From Pseudomonadota bacterium (GTDB lineage Bacteria; Desulfobacterota; Desulfobacteria; Desulfobacterales; Desulfosarcinaceae), in NCBI GenBank assembly GCA_023435265.1, contig JAEYRZ010000184.1, positions 1 through 22,034 on the forward strand: a DNA stretch of 22,034 bases. Reading direction: 5' to 3'. Positions 1-7,892 of this stretch are shown here, in pieces (within the stretch, counting starts at the first letter, position 1; each line of letters begins with the position of its first letter). The notes under the pieces are model-generated. The model ran no database searches and was not told the origin of the DNA. It was given only the letters and a program-made list of their open reading frames with translations. The translations under genes and the position numbers were made by a program.

Positions 1-1169
1 GTCTTATCACTGTCCGGCTCGGGTTCGTCGCCCAGAATGGCCGCCAGATCGTCCAGGTTCAGATCGTCATCGGGCGGCTGACTTTTCGTTGCATCCGCCG
101 ACGGCGCGGCCTCTTTCCCCGGATCCAATTTCGAATCGGCGCCGTCGATCTTCTGCGGCCCTGAAGGTTCTTCATCGAGGATGTCCAGCATATCACCCAA
201 GTCGCCGGACAGGTCGAGCGCCTCGCCGGATGGGGCCGCCCCTGCCGCGGGTGTCTCTTTTTCCCCGGGCAGGTCCAGTTCGAGTTCGACTTCCTCGCGC
301 TCCGCGGCGTCCGGTTTGTCTTCTGCATCATCGATCAGATCGCCGAGATCGGCAAGATCGATGTCTTCACCCGCCGGCACAGCCGGTTTGGGCGGCGCTT
401 CGGGGGAGGCTTCAGCCTTCGCGGCGGGCGGCGCCGCGTGGGGCGCATCATCAGCAAGCTCGAAATCCAGATCGAGATCCAAATCATCTTCGATCGGGCT
501 TTCTTTGGCCGGAGTCCGGCCCGTGGATGCGGGGGCGGTATCGCCCGAGTCCCGGCCGCTGCCGCCGACACCTGCACCGGACGATCTGGACTTGGCGTGC
601 GCCGCCAGATCTTCGGCCAGCGCGTCACGCGGCGCGGCGTCTGCGGAAGCTCCCGCGTCCGCCCCGTCTTCGAGATCGAAGTCCATTTCGAGGTCGAGAT
701 CGTCGAATGCTTCGGTTGCGGCGGCTGTTTTCCCGGATGCCGGATCGGTTTCGGCGGCGGCTTGTCCGGAAACCGGGCTGTCCGCATGGGAACCGTCCAG
801 ATCCATATCGAAATCCAGATCCAGGTCGTCGGTCGGAACCGTACCGGGCGGCTCCGGCCGGTCGGCGACAGGGTTGGGTTGAGTATCGAGAAGGGCGTCC
901 AAGGCAGCCAGGTCGATGCCTTCCAGCTGCGTTTGCGCCTGGGCCGGTTCCGCTGCTGCGGCAAAGGCGGTGCCGGCCTGAACCGCTGCCTGGACAGGGG
1001 CAGTCATTCCGCGGGCGCCGGCCTGCGGCTCGGACTCCGAACCCGTTACCTGCGGGAAGGCCGTGAAGATATTGCCGCACTGCGAACAGCGCACCTTCGA
1101 ACCGGCAGGCTTGAGCCTGCGCTCATCCAGGCGGAAAACGGTGTTACATTCGTGACAGGTAATATACAT
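1..1169 (-). CDS. MJ0042-type zinc-ribbon protein with long acidic repetitive tail (3' end outside window)
   Basis: The reading frame is open from the ATG at 1169 to the window edge (about 389 codons), so the C terminus is missing. The N terminus starts MYITCHECNTVFRLDE and carries two CxxC pairs (C5/C8 and C28/C31), the MJ0042/zinc_ribbon_4 fold found at the start of many deltaproteobacterial proteins. After about residue 40 the chain is low-complexity, Ala/Pro/Asp/Glu rich, with recurring acidic blocks such as DDLDLDFDMDLD near 114-125, 156-168 and 227-238, and looser versions near 268-280, 317-330 and 367-380. In this family the missing end often holds a membrane segment and a DUF3426 domain; that part is expectation, not seen. 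It lies 99 bp downstream of hpt on the same strand, so co-transcription is possible. The function is unknown; metal binding by the ribbon is inferred from the cysteines. Confidence 0.8.
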   Translation of the reverse strand, partial: MYITCHECNTVFRLDERRLKPAGSKVRCSQCGNIFTAFPQVTGSESEPQAGARGMTAPVQAAVQAGTAFAAAAEPAQAQTQLEGIDLAALDALLDTQPNPVADRPEPPGTVPTDDLDLDFDMDLDGSHADSPVSGQAAAETDPASGKTAAATEAFDDLDLEMDFDLEDGADAGASADAAPRDALAEDLAAHAKSRSSGAGVGGSGRDSGDTAPASTGRTPAKESPIEDDLDLDLDFELADDAPHAAPPAAKAEASPEAPPKPAVPAGEDIDLADLGDLIDDAEDKPDAAEREEVELELDLPGEKETPAAGAAPSGEALDLSGDLGDMLDILDEEPSGPQKIDGADSKLDPGKEAAPSADATKSQPPDDDLNLDDLAAILGDEPEPDSDK

Positions 1170-1268
1170 TGCACACCTTCGAGTTCGATGTTGAGAAACA
1201 GCGGGTGAATTCGGCGGCCGCCGGATTCATCGCAGCGGGTTGCGTGCGGATGCCGGTCATCGGTGCGT

Positions 1269-1796
1269 TCATTCCAGCTTCAAATCGAACACATCGGGAA
1301 GATTACGGTAGGCTTCGGCATAATCGAGCCCGTAACCCACCAGGAAACCACTGCCCTCGACCGTATGGCACACGTAATCCGCCTCTATCGCGATCCGCCG
1401 GCGGCGCGGTTTGTCCAGCATGACACAAAACCGGATGCTGCGCGGTTTGAAAGCGGCCAGATGATCGCGCAGAAAAGCCATCGTCAGACCTGAATCGAGA
1501 ATATCTTCGATAATCAGAACATCCTTGCCGCCGATTTCGGTTTCGATATCCTGGACCAGCTTGATCCGCCCCGAGCTTTGGGAAAAATCGCCATAACTGG
1601 CCACACGCACGAAATCGATGCTCAGATTCTTGATGTCGATTTCACGCACCAGGTCCGCCAGGAACATGAAGGCGCCCTTGAGCACACACACGAGGACCAG
1701 ATTTGCATCTTTGTAATCGCTGGAGATTCGTCGCCCGACAGCGGCAATCTTCAGGGCGATCGTTTTCTTATCAAGGACGGGAATCAGTTCAGGCAT
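1269..1796 (-). CDS. hpt: Hypoxanthine phosphoribosyltransferase
   Basis: This is a cytosolic purine-salvage enzyme that transfers phosphoribose from PRPP to hypoxanthine (and often guanine), giving IMP or GMP. The 175-residue protein has the usual family length. Visible motifs are LVCVLKGAFMF near 35-45, the flexible-loop SYG at 67-69 followed by SQSSG, and the PRPP-binding EDILDSGLT at 97-105. The chosen ATG gives MPELIPVLDKK, a normal family start. It lacks a clear Shine-Dalgarno sequence, and a second out-of-frame ATG lies 11 nt upstream and opens a five-codon ORF whose stop overlaps the first hpt codons. The gene is followed at 99 bp by the zinc-ribbon gene on the same strand and preceded by a 400-bp spacer. 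Confidence 0.95.
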   Translation of the reverse strand: MPELIPVLDKKTIALKIAAVGRRISSDYKDANLVLVCVLKGAFMFLADLVREIDIKNLSIDFVRVASYGDFSQSSGRIKLVQDIETEIGGKDVLIIEDILDSGLTMAFLRDHLAAFKPRSIRFCVMLDKPRRRRIAIEADYVCHTVEGSGFLVGYGLDYAEAYRNLPDVFDLKLE

Positions 1797-1909
1797 CGTC
1801 AGGCATAATGTTTTAATTGGGACGCAATCCCCGCCGCATCCTCATTCGGCGAGCACCTCTGCAAGTTCATTCAGGCAGCGCAACCGCTTGGGTCCGTACG
1901 TTCCCGCCG

Positions 1910-2000
1910 CCCGCGACAGAAGATTGCCCCGGCCCGCGGCAGAATATTGCCCCGGCCCGCGGCAGAAGATTGCCGACGGACCGCGGCAGAAGATTCCGTG
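1910..2000. repeat. Tandem repeat, about four copies of a 23-bp unit
   Basis: Units begin at 1910, 1933, 1956 and 1980. Each contains CCGCG(G/A)CAGAA(G/T)ATT followed by GCCCCGG or a variant. The first two units are 23 bp and differ at two positions, the third is 24 bp, and the fourth decays after AAGATT. There are no unique spacers between units, so this is not a CRISPR. Confidence 0.85.
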
Positions 2001-2154
2001 ATCCGATGCATTGTCCGTTCGGCAGCCATATGCACTATCGGCAGGCTGTCGGTATTCTTGAATAAAGTTCTTCCACGGCGAGGCGCCGGCCGGTTGCGCG
2101 CTGTTTCCCGCGGGGCACGCGCCGAGCCCGCGAAAGGCATCAAGATATTTGAAT

Positions 2155-2183
2155 TAGCTACACAATGCCGCTGCGCTTGTCAA
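2155..2183 (-). promoter_or_regulatory. Possible sigma70 promoter reading into the hpt leader
   Basis: On the minus strand a perfect -35 box TTGACA (2183-2178) is followed after 17 nt by TAGCTA (2160-2155), a poor -10. It sits just downstream of the J-protein stop codon and points towards hpt, about 350 nt away. The -35 and spacing are good and the -10 is weak. Confidence 0.3.
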
Positions 2184-2196
2184 TTGAGTTAATTCC

Positions 2197-3114
2197 TTAC
2201 AGGCCTGTGTCGGCTAATTTGCGGACGAGCTGGGCTTGCTCGCCGGTGAGATTGCGGGGCATATCGATGAGGATGACCACATACAGGTCGCCTCGTTCGG
2301 AGCTCTTCATTTTGGGCAGCCCCTGACCGGCAAGGCGCATTTTGGTCTTGTGCCGAGTCCCGGGTGGTACTTTCAGGGTCATTTCCCTGCCCTCGAGGGT
2401 GGGAACGGAAATCTGGGTTCCAAGCAGCGCTTCGCTCAGCTTGATTTCCCGATTCACCAGCAGATCGTACTGTTCCGAACTGAAAACGGGGTCCGCAACC
2501 ACGCTGGAGACGATGAACAGGTCGCCCGCAGGGCCACCGTAGGGACTGGGTTCGCCTTTGCCCGCGAGGCGCAATTTCTTGCCGCCGATCATGCCTTTGG
2601 GTATTTTGACCGTGATGCTGTCGGTTCGTCCCTGGTGCGTCAGGGCGATCGATTTGGTCGTGCCGTTGGCCACCTCGTACAAGGTCAGCGGCATTTCATA
2701 CATCAGGTCGGAACCCTTGACGGCCTGCTGCTGGCGCCGGCCGCCGAAAGTAGAACCAAAAGGACCTCCGCCGAAAGAAAAGCGAAAGCCGCCGTCGGCC
2801 GTCGAAGCGCCGCCGGCGTTGAATCCGAACTCCTTGAAGATGTCTCCGAAGTCGAAGTTGCGGAAAATATCCTCCTGGCTGAAGCGTTGCTGGAAGCCTG
2901 CCGCGCCGTACGTATCGTATTCCTTGCGCTTTTCAGGGTCGCTCAGAACAGCGTAGGCTTCGCTGATCTGCTTGAATTTATCCTCGGCGGCCTTGTCCCC
3001 CTTGGTGTGGTCCGGGTGATACTTCATGGCCAGCTTGCGGTACGCTTTTTTGATGTCGTTGGCACTGGCGTTCTTTTCCAGCCCGAGCAGCTTGTAGTAA
3101 TCCTTCTCCGCCAT
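2197..3114 (-). CDS. J-domain co-chaperone, CbpA-like (DnaJ without zinc finger)
   Basis: This is a DnaJ-type co-chaperone that would stimulate the ATPase of a DnaK/Hsp70 and deliver clients. The J domain occupies about residues 5-68, with the essential HPD at 33-35 (KYHPDH). A Gly/Phe-rich linker follows at about 88-125 (FGFNAGG, FSFGGGPFG), then the two beta-sandwich substrate-binding domains (about 130-300), including VKIPKGMIGGKKLRLAGKGE and VPPGTRHKTKMRLAGQGLP. The CxxCxGxG zinc-finger repeats of true DnaJ are absent. The 305-residue length matches class-II proteins such as CbpA (about 306). AAGGGG lies just before the ATG, with short spacing. It stands alone, separated from hpt by the repeat-bearing spacer and from fetB by 114 bp. 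No dnaK or grpE is in the window. Confidence 0.93.
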   Translation of the reverse strand: MAEKDYYKLLGLEKNASANDIKKAYRKLAMKYHPDHTKGDKAAEDKFKQISEAYAVLSDPEKRKEYDTYGAAGFQQRFSQEDIFRNFDFGDIFKEFGFNAGGASTADGGFRFSFGGGPFGSTFGGRRQQQAVKGSDLMYEMPLTLYEVANGTTKSIALTHQGRTDSITVKIPKGMIGGKKLRLAGKGEPSPYGGPAGDLFIVSSVVADPVFSSEQYDLLVNREIKLSEALLGTQISVPTLEGREMTLKVPPGTRHKTKMRLAGQGLPKMKSSERGDLYVVILIDMPRNLTGEQAQLVRKLADTGL

Positions 3115-3184
3115 GACCCCTTACTCCGCTTCCAGGTGCGTTGATCCAAGATAACCATTGGAAAGCACGTTAAATTTTGCTGCA

Positions 3185-3212
3185 AAAATAAGAATTGTCA
3201 CGCAATCGTCAA
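3185..3212 (-). promoter_or_regulatory. Predicted sigma70-type promoter of the J-protein gene
   Basis: On the minus strand TTGACG (3212-3207) and TATTTT (3190-3185) are separated by 16 nt, in an AT-rich stretch that stands out in this GC-rich window. The predicted start of transcription is about 65 nt before the J-protein ATG. No sigma32-like box was recognised. Confidence 0.4.
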
Positions 3213-3228
3213 GTTTCAGACCGCCGCT

Positions 3229-4020
3229 TCAGCGGACGCGGTCGAGCCGCAGGCGCTGGCGCTCGTCGAACAGCCGCCGCGAACCGGCCCACACGGCGGC
3301 CGCCGTTCCCAGGCCGGTTCCGCCGGCGATCAGAAACATAATCAGAATCTGGTATTTCACCGCTTCGATGGGCGGGTTGCCGCCCAGAATCTGACCCGTC
3401 ATCATGCCCGGCAGGCTGACCAGGCCGGCCGCCATCATGGAGTTGATGATCGGAATCAGCCCGCTGCGGATGCTTTCGCGGCGGACATCTTCGATAGCCC
3501 GGCCCCAGCTATGCCCCAGGATCAGACGTCCTTCGATGACGCTGCGCTGATCCCAGGCCGTCGCGGTCAGCCGGTCGAGGCCGATGGCGATGCCGTTCAT
3601 GGTGTTGCCCAGCAGCATCCCCAGAAGCGGAATGGCGTATTGAGGTTTGTACCACGGCTCGGGCCCGACGATCACCAGCAGGGCCAGAAGGGTAATGGCA
3701 AACGAGGAGATGAACATGGACAGGGTGCCCAGGCCGAACCCCCACCATCCCGAGAACCTGCGCTTCTGGCGGGCACGCACCTCGCGGCCGGCGGCCAGCA
3801 GCATCACCAGCGACACCAGGATCATCCATGCCGGATGGACCCAGTTGAAAAGCGCCTCCAGCACGACACCGACCAGCAGCAGCTGCACCGTGGTGCGCAG
3901 CGCCGCCACGGTGACCGCGCGCGCCAATCCAAGGCGCATGAGCCACGACATGGCGGCCAGCAGAAGGATCAGGGCGGCGGCCAGCGACAAATCCCAGGCG
4001 GACAGGACGACGACGCTCAT
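3229..4020 (-). CDS. fetB: FetB/YbbM-family ABC transporter permease (UPF0014)
   Basis: This is the membrane subunit of a two-gene ABC system related to E. coli FetAB (YbbLM), which has been linked to iron export and oxidative-stress resistance. The protein is 263 residues with about six or seven hydrophobic segments. It has the conserved family core: ALRTTVQLLLVG near 42-53, PLLGMLLGNTMNGIAIGLDR in the middle, then SGLIPIINSMMAAGLVSLPGMMTGQILGG towards the C terminus. The ATG at 4020 gives MSVVVLSAWDLSLAAA and overlaps the fetA stop by four bases (ATGA), a sign of translational coupling. The same frame stays open upstream to 4485, but that part runs through fetA and is a shadow. Substrate assignment to iron is by homology only. 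Confidence 0.9.
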   Translation of the reverse strand: MSVVVLSAWDLSLAAALILLLAAMSWLMRLGLARAVTVAALRTTVQLLLVGVVLEALFNWVHPAWMILVSLVMLLAAGREVRARQKRRFSGWWGFGLGTLSMFISSFAITLLALLVIVGPEPWYKPQYAIPLLGMLLGNTMNGIAIGLDRLTATAWDQRSVIEGRLILGHSWGRAIEDVRRESIRSGLIPIINSMMAAGLVSLPGMMTGQILGGNPPIEAVKYQILIMFLIAGGTGLGTAAAVWAGSRRLFDERQRLRLDRVR

Positions 4021-4667
4021 GCACCCTCCCCGGCCGCGCGCGGCGCCGCCGAAGTCATCGGCACAAGGCGCGGGCCTTCGATTCTGAAAATCGGGTCGCA
4101 CCAGCGCAGCAGCTGCTCCGGATCGTGGCTGATCCAGACGATTACCGGCTGCTGTGACTGCCGGTATTCGGAGAGTACGTTTTCCACGCGCTGCGTATTC
4201 GCCCGGTCCAGATTGGCGGTCGGTTCGTCCAGCAGCAGCACGCAGGGCCGGTTGGCCAGCAGCCGCACCAGCGCCAGCCGCTGGCGCTCGCCGCTGGAAA
4301 GCCGCCGTATCTCCCAGCCCAGCACATCCGCATCGAATCCCAGCTTGGCCATCAGATCGAGAGGCGGATCCTTCAGATGCGGCCCCACGGTATCGTACCA
4401 CCAGGCGCTTTCGGCCGGCAGGTAGCCCACCAGCCCGCGCCAGCGATGGGCCGGCATCTGGTCCGCGGCGGTATCGTCCAGCCACATCCGTCCGCCGTGC
4501 ACATCCAGATCGGCCAGCGCACGCAGCAAAAGCGTCTTGCCCGAACCGGAAGGCCCGGTCAGGCCCATGCTCTGGCCGGGCGACAGGATGAGGTCGAGGG
4601 GATCGAAGGTATGCCAGCGGAACTGCTGCAGCCTAAACACCTTGCACATGCGCGGCTTTCTTTTCAT
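4017..4667 (-). CDS. fetA: FetA/YbbL-like ABC transporter ATP-binding protein
   Basis: This is the ATPase subunit pairing with FetB. It has 216 residues, with Walker A GPSGSGKT at 38-45, signature LSSGE at 123-127, Walker B VLLLDE at 143-148, D-loop ANLD, and switch histidine H181. The Q-loop position, where a glutamine normally follows the first strands, reads GYLPAESAWWYDTV (81-94) and has no glutamine. The start is uncertain. ATG at 4667 overlaps the end of mnmG by 35 bp, while the in-frame ATG at 4649 (MCKVFRLQQF) overlaps by 17 bp and fits the family N terminus slightly better; neither has a strong Shine-Dalgarno. Its stop overlaps the fetB start. The mnmG-fetA-fetB run is probably one transcript. 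Confidence 0.88.
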   Translation of the reverse strand: MKRKPRMCKVFRLQQFRWHTFDPLDLILSPGQSMGLTGPSGSGKTLLLRALADLDVHGGRMWLDDTAADQMPAHRWRGLVGYLPAESAWWYDTVGPHLKDPPLDLMAKLGFDADVLGWEIRRLSSGERQRLALVRLLANRPCVLLLDEPTANLDRANTQRVENVLSEYRQSQQPVIVWISHDPEQLLRWCDPIFRIEGPRLVPMTSAAPRAAGEGA

Positions 4668-6528
4668 TGGCCCGCAACGCGACCATGATCACGGATATCG
4701 CCGCCGGCGTGATGCCGGAAATGCGGGATGCCTGGCCCAGAGAGGCCGGCCGAACGGCGGACAGCTTCTCCCGCAGCTCGTTGGAAAGTCCGGGCACTTG
4801 ATGAAAATCGAAGTCCTCGGGCAGCTTGATCTGTTCCAGGTGCTTGAAGCGCGCGATTTCGGACAAATGGCGCTGGATGTAGCCTTCGTACTTGAGTTCG
4901 ATCTCCACCTGGCGCGCCACCCGGGGGTCCACCGGTTCGGGGCCGGGCGCCAGCCGGCGCACGGCCTCGTAGTCCAATTCGGCGCGCCGCACGAGCTGGT
5001 CCAAGTGCGCACCGCCGCTCAGGGGATGGGTGCCCCGGTCGGCAAGGTAGCGGTTCACTTCCGGCAGCGGTTTGATCACCGTGCGGCGGATGCGGCCGAT
5101 TTCGGCGTCGATCTGCGCCTTGCGCTCGGCTGCGAGCCGGGCCGCATCCGGGGAAACCAGCCCGAGTTCGCGGCCGATCGCCATCAGGCGCAGGTCCGCA
5201 TTGTCCTCGCGCAGGATCAGGCGGTACTCGGCCCGCGAAGTGAACATGCGATAAGGCTCGTTCGTTCCGCGCGTGACCAGGTCGTCCACCATGACCGCGA
5301 TGTAGGCCTGGGAGCGGTCCAGGATGAAGGGCGGCCGTCCCGTGATCCGGCAGGCGGCGTTGATCCCGGCCCACAGGCCCTGGGCCGCGGCCTCTTCATA
5401 GCCCGAGGTGCCGTTGATCTGGCCGGCCAGGTAGAGGCCGGCGATTTTCTTGGTCTCCAGGGTCGGCTTGAGCTGGATGGGATCGATGTAGTCGTATTCG
5501 ATGGCATAAGCCGGGCGCATCACCTGGGCCTCTTCCAGGCCCTCCACGGCGCGCACCACCTGCTCCTGGATCTCCAGCGGCAGGCTGTTCCCCAGACCGC
5601 TGGCGTAGATCTCTTCGGTATCGAGGCCCTCCGGCTCGAGGATCACCTGGTGCTGGGGCTTGTCGGCAAAGCGCACGATCTTGTCTTCGAACGAAGGACA
5701 ATAGCGCGCCGAAACCCCCTTGATCACGCCGCCGTACAAGGCGGAGCGATGCAGATTGGCGCGCACGATGCGGTGCACGCGTTCATTGGTATGGCCGATG
5801 TAGCTGGGCAGCTGCGGCAGTACGATTCCCGGGCCGGAGAAGGAAAAGGGCCGCGGCTGTTCGTCGCCCGGCTGGACGCTGAATCTTGAGAAATCGATGC
5901 TGCGCCGGTTGATGCGCGGCGGCGTGCCGGTCTTCATGCGCCCCAGCAAGAACCCGTGCCGCGCCAGGTCGGCGGCAAGGCCGTAGGCGGCGAACTCCCC
6001 GGCCCGGCCGGCCTGGATCGCGCGAAAGCCGATATGCACCAGGCCGCTCAGAAATGTGCCCGTGGCCAGCACCACGGCAGGCGCCTGGAAGCCGAAACCG
6101 GTGTGATCTTCCACTCCCGCGACCGCACCGTTTTCCACGATCAGCCGCTCCACCAGCGCCTGGCGCACGTCCAGGCCCGGCTGGCGCTCGATCACCGCCT
6201 TCATGGCCATGTGATAGCGTTTCTTGTCGTTCTGCGTACGCGAGGACTGGACGGCCGGTCCCTTTTTGGTGTTGAGCACCTTGTACTGGATGGCGCTCTG
6301 GTCGCTGATGCGGGCCATTTCGCCCCCCAGGGCGTCGATTTCGCGGACCAGCTGGCCTTTGGCCATCCCGCCGATCGAAGGGCTGCACGGCATGGCGGCC
6401 GTTTTGTCCAGGTCGATGGCCAGCAGCAGCACGCCGAGGCCCATGCGGGCCGCCGCAAGGGCGGCTTCGCAGCCGGCATGCCCGGCGCCGACCACAATGA
6501 GGTCATATTTTTTTGAATAATGTGCCAT
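4633..6528 (-). CDS. mnmG: tRNA uridine-5-carboxymethylaminomethyl modification enzyme, FAD subunit
   Basis: MnmG (GidA), with MnmE, modifies the wobble uridine U34 of certain tRNAs using FAD, NADH and methylene-tetrahydrofolate. The 631-residue protein has normal length. It opens MAHYSKKYDLIVVGAGHAGCEAA with the FAD-binding GxGxxG at 14-19, then CSPSIGGMAKGQLVREIDALGG, and near the middle AGQINGTSGYEEAAAQG, all family hallmarks; the C-terminal helical domain for MnmE/tRNA contact is present. The frame is open a further 36 codons to 6636, but MAHYS is the conserved start and the extra residues resemble no part of MnmG. mnmE is not in the window. It is first in the mnmG-fetA-fetB run. Confidence 0.96.
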   Translation of the reverse strand: MAHYSKKYDLIVVGAGHAGCEAALAAARMGLGVLLLAIDLDKTAAMPCSPSIGGMAKGQLVREIDALGGEMARISDQSAIQYKVLNTKKGPAVQSSRTQNDKKRYHMAMKAVIERQPGLDVRQALVERLIVENGAVAGVEDHTGFGFQAPAVVLATGTFLSGLVHIGFRAIQAGRAGEFAAYGLAADLARHGFLLGRMKTGTPPRINRRSIDFSRFSVQPGDEQPRPFSFSGPGIVLPQLPSYIGHTNERVHRIVRANLHRSALYGGVIKGVSARYCPSFEDKIVRFADKPQHQVILEPEGLDTEEIYASGLGNSLPLEIQEQVVRAVEGLEEAQVMRPAYAIEYDYIDPIQLKPTLETKKIAGLYLAGQINGTSGYEEAAAQGLWAGINAACRITGRPPFILDRSQAYIAVMVDDLVTRGTNEPYRMFTSRAEYRLILREDNADLRLMAIGRELGLVSPDAARLAAERKAQIDAEIGRIRRTVIKPLPEVNRYLADRGTHPLSGGAHLDQLVRRAELDYEAVRRLAPGPEPVDPRVARQVEIELKYEGYIQRHLSEIARFKHLEQIKLPEDFDFHQVPGLSNELREKLSAVRPASLGQASRISGITPAAISVIMVALRANEKKAAHVQGV

Positions 6529-6596
6529 CTCTTCAAAAATGCCGGCCGCAACGGCGCCCGGACGTCCCAGAGGGACTGAGTGAGAAGTTTCAATTC

Positions 6597-6622
6597 GCTC
6601 TGTGTTCTCTGAACCCTCTGTG
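6597..6622. repeat. Short CACAGAG-type repeat in the mnmG leader
   Basis: The plus strand reads CTCTGTGTTCTCTGAACC followed by CTCTGTG, a partial copy of the same word family found at 7893-7962 (TGTGTTCTCTGTGTCCC). It lies in the mnmG 5' leader between the predicted promoter and the start codon. Confidence 0.5.
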
Positions 6623-6675
6623 ATAGATCCTTTCATCTTTCGATTCTTGGCTGTAATCTACGCTTTCGTGAGCGT

Positions 6676-6704
6676 CATATATAACCGCACCGCAGCAGGG
6701 TCAA
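6676..6704 (-). promoter_or_regulatory. Predicted sigma70 promoter of mnmG-fetAB
   Basis: On the minus strand TTGACC (6704-6699) and TATATG (6681-6676) are separated by 17 nt. Transcription would begin about 140 nt before the mnmG ATG. A short hairpin (ACGCT-6 nt-AGCGT, around 6660-6675) falls at the expected start of the transcript. Confidence 0.45.
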
Positions 6705-6721
6705 GCCGCGGAATTTTGAAC

Positions 6722-7654
6722 ATGAGCATGCAAAAACCACTGCGCTACTACGATCTGAACACCTATTTCCGCGAACGCTTCGGCCAGCGCGTGCACAAGC
6801 TGACCGTGGACGCCGGTTTCACCTGCCCCAACCGCGACGGCCGCGTGGGCCGGGGGGGCTGCATCTACTGCAATGCCCGCGGATCGGGCACAGGAGCCCA
6901 TCTCGAGGGCCTCTCGATCACCCGTCAGCTCGAAGCGAGCAAGTCCGCCGTGGCGCAGCGCTTCAAGGCGCGTCGGTTCATCGCCTATTTCCAGGCTTTT
7001 TCCAATACCTACGCCCCGGTCGCGCGGCTCAGGGCCTTGTATGACGAGGCGCTGGCCGTTCCGGACGTCGTCGGGCTGGCCATCGGCACACGCCCCGACT
7101 GTATCGACGAGGAAAACCTGGCGCTCCTGCAAGGCTATGCCGAGCGGCATTTGGTCTGGCTCGAACTGGGTCTCCAGTCCTCGCACGACGAAACCCTGCG
7201 GCGCATCAACCGCGGCCACGACGCGGCCTGTTTCTCCAATGCGGTCATGGCGGCGGCAGGCCGCGGCATCGAGATCTGCGCGCACGTCATCCTGGGACTG
7301 CCCGGCGAAACCCGCGCGCACATGCTGGCCACGGCCGATTTCCTGGCCGGACTGCCGGTGGACGGCATCAAACTGCATCTGATGTATGTGGTTGCCGGAA
7401 CACCTCTGGCGCAGCTTTATTCTTCCGGAGCGTACCGCTGCCTTGAACAGGCCGAGTACGTGGAACTGGTGTGTGACGTGCTCGAACGGCTGCCGCGGCG
7501 CATGGTGATCCAACGCCTCACGGGCGACCCCCACCGCCTGGAGTTGCTGGCGCCGGCTTGGGCCTTGCGCAAAACCGAAACCCTGAATCACATCAAACGG
7601 CGTCTGGAAGAACGCGACACCCGGCAGGGGCGCCTTGCGGATGACGAGCACTGA
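6722..7654 (+). CDS. Radical SAM protein, TIGR01212 / YhcC family
   Basis: A radical SAM enzyme of the YhcC-type family; its reaction is not firmly established. With the ATG at 6722 the protein is 310 residues, matching YhcC (about 309), and opens MSMQKPLRYYDLNTYFRERFG. The [4Fe-4S] cysteines are C35, C47 and C50 (CPNRDGRVGRGGCIYC, a CX11CX2C spacing typical of this family). VHKLTVDAGF just before, AIGTRPDC, WLELGLQS and HVILGLPGE are further family motifs. A GGA-containing stretch about 8 nt upstream supports this start; a longer frame to 6602 runs through the mnmG leader and is rejected. An alternative ATG lies at 6728. Divergent from mnmG. Confidence 0.9.
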   Translation: MSMQKPLRYYDLNTYFRERFGQRVHKLTVDAGFTCPNRDGRVGRGGCIYCNARGSGTGAHLEGLSITRQLEASKSAVAQRFKARRFIAYFQAFSNTYAPVARLRALYDEALAVPDVVGLAIGTRPDCIDEENLALLQGYAERHLVWLELGLQSSHDETLRRINRGHDAACFSNAVMAAAGRGIEICAHVILGLPGETRAHMLATADFLAGLPVDGIKLHLMYVVAGTPLAQLYSSGAYRCLEQAEYVELVCDVLERLPRRMVIQRLTGDPHRLELLAPAWALRKTETLNHIKRRLEERDTRQGRLADDEH

Positions 7655-7783
7655 TCAGCCCATTTCATCTGCTGCCGGTTTTCTTCTACCGTTCGGCCGA
7701 TAGTGCATCTTTGTTAGTGCTGTGTGGCATAAATTGACGCGGCTGTCTGGAAAGTTCCAGTTTGGTTCGATGGCACGGTTCAA

Positions 7784-7807
7784 GTGTGCCGGGGCATCCC
7801 GGCACAC
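7784..7807. terminator. Perfect 10-bp stem-loop, possible terminator without U tract
   Basis: GTGTGCCGGG (7784-7793), loop GCAT, CCCGGCACAC (7798-7807). The stem is perfect but no run of T follows on either strand. It is 130 bp past the radical SAM stop, so its role as that gene's terminator is only possible. Confidence 0.35.
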
Positions 7808-7892
7808 CGGTGCGTTTAGGCAATCTAAGATACTTGAGCATTTCAGATATCCGTATGAATTAGGGTGACGCGTTCATCCTCCGCTTATTGAA

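Larger units (their letters stand above)
1797..2196. other. 400-bp spacer between the J-protein gene and hpt
   Basis: No convincing gene is present. The spacer holds a GC-rich tandem repeat (1910-2000) and, near its right edge, a possible minus-strand promoter (2155-2183) reading towards hpt. If that promoter is real, hpt has a leader of roughly 350 nt that includes the repeat. An open frame of 90 codons on the minus strand (1871-2143) spans the repeat but has arginine-rich, non-protein-like composition. Confidence 0.6.

Noticed and set aside
1910..2000. Tandem repeat as CRISPR
   Set aside because: Units abut directly with no spacers and there are no cas genes.
1871..2143. 90-codon minus-strand frame across the repeat spacer
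   Set aside because: Arg/Ala/Pro-rich composition, covers a tandem repeat, no clear ribosome-binding site or family resemblance.
3229..4485. Long 418-residue version of the permease
   Set aside because: The N-terminal 155 residues are read out of frame through fetA; the conserved permease starts at 4020 with a four-base overlap.
4537..5889. 450-codon plus-strand frame opposite mnmG
   Set aside because: Antisense shadow of mnmG in GC-rich sequence; no domain resemblance.
7771..7790. TGGCACG word as a second sigma54 promoter
   Set aside because: The -12 TTGC element is missing at the right distance and no gene starts downstream.
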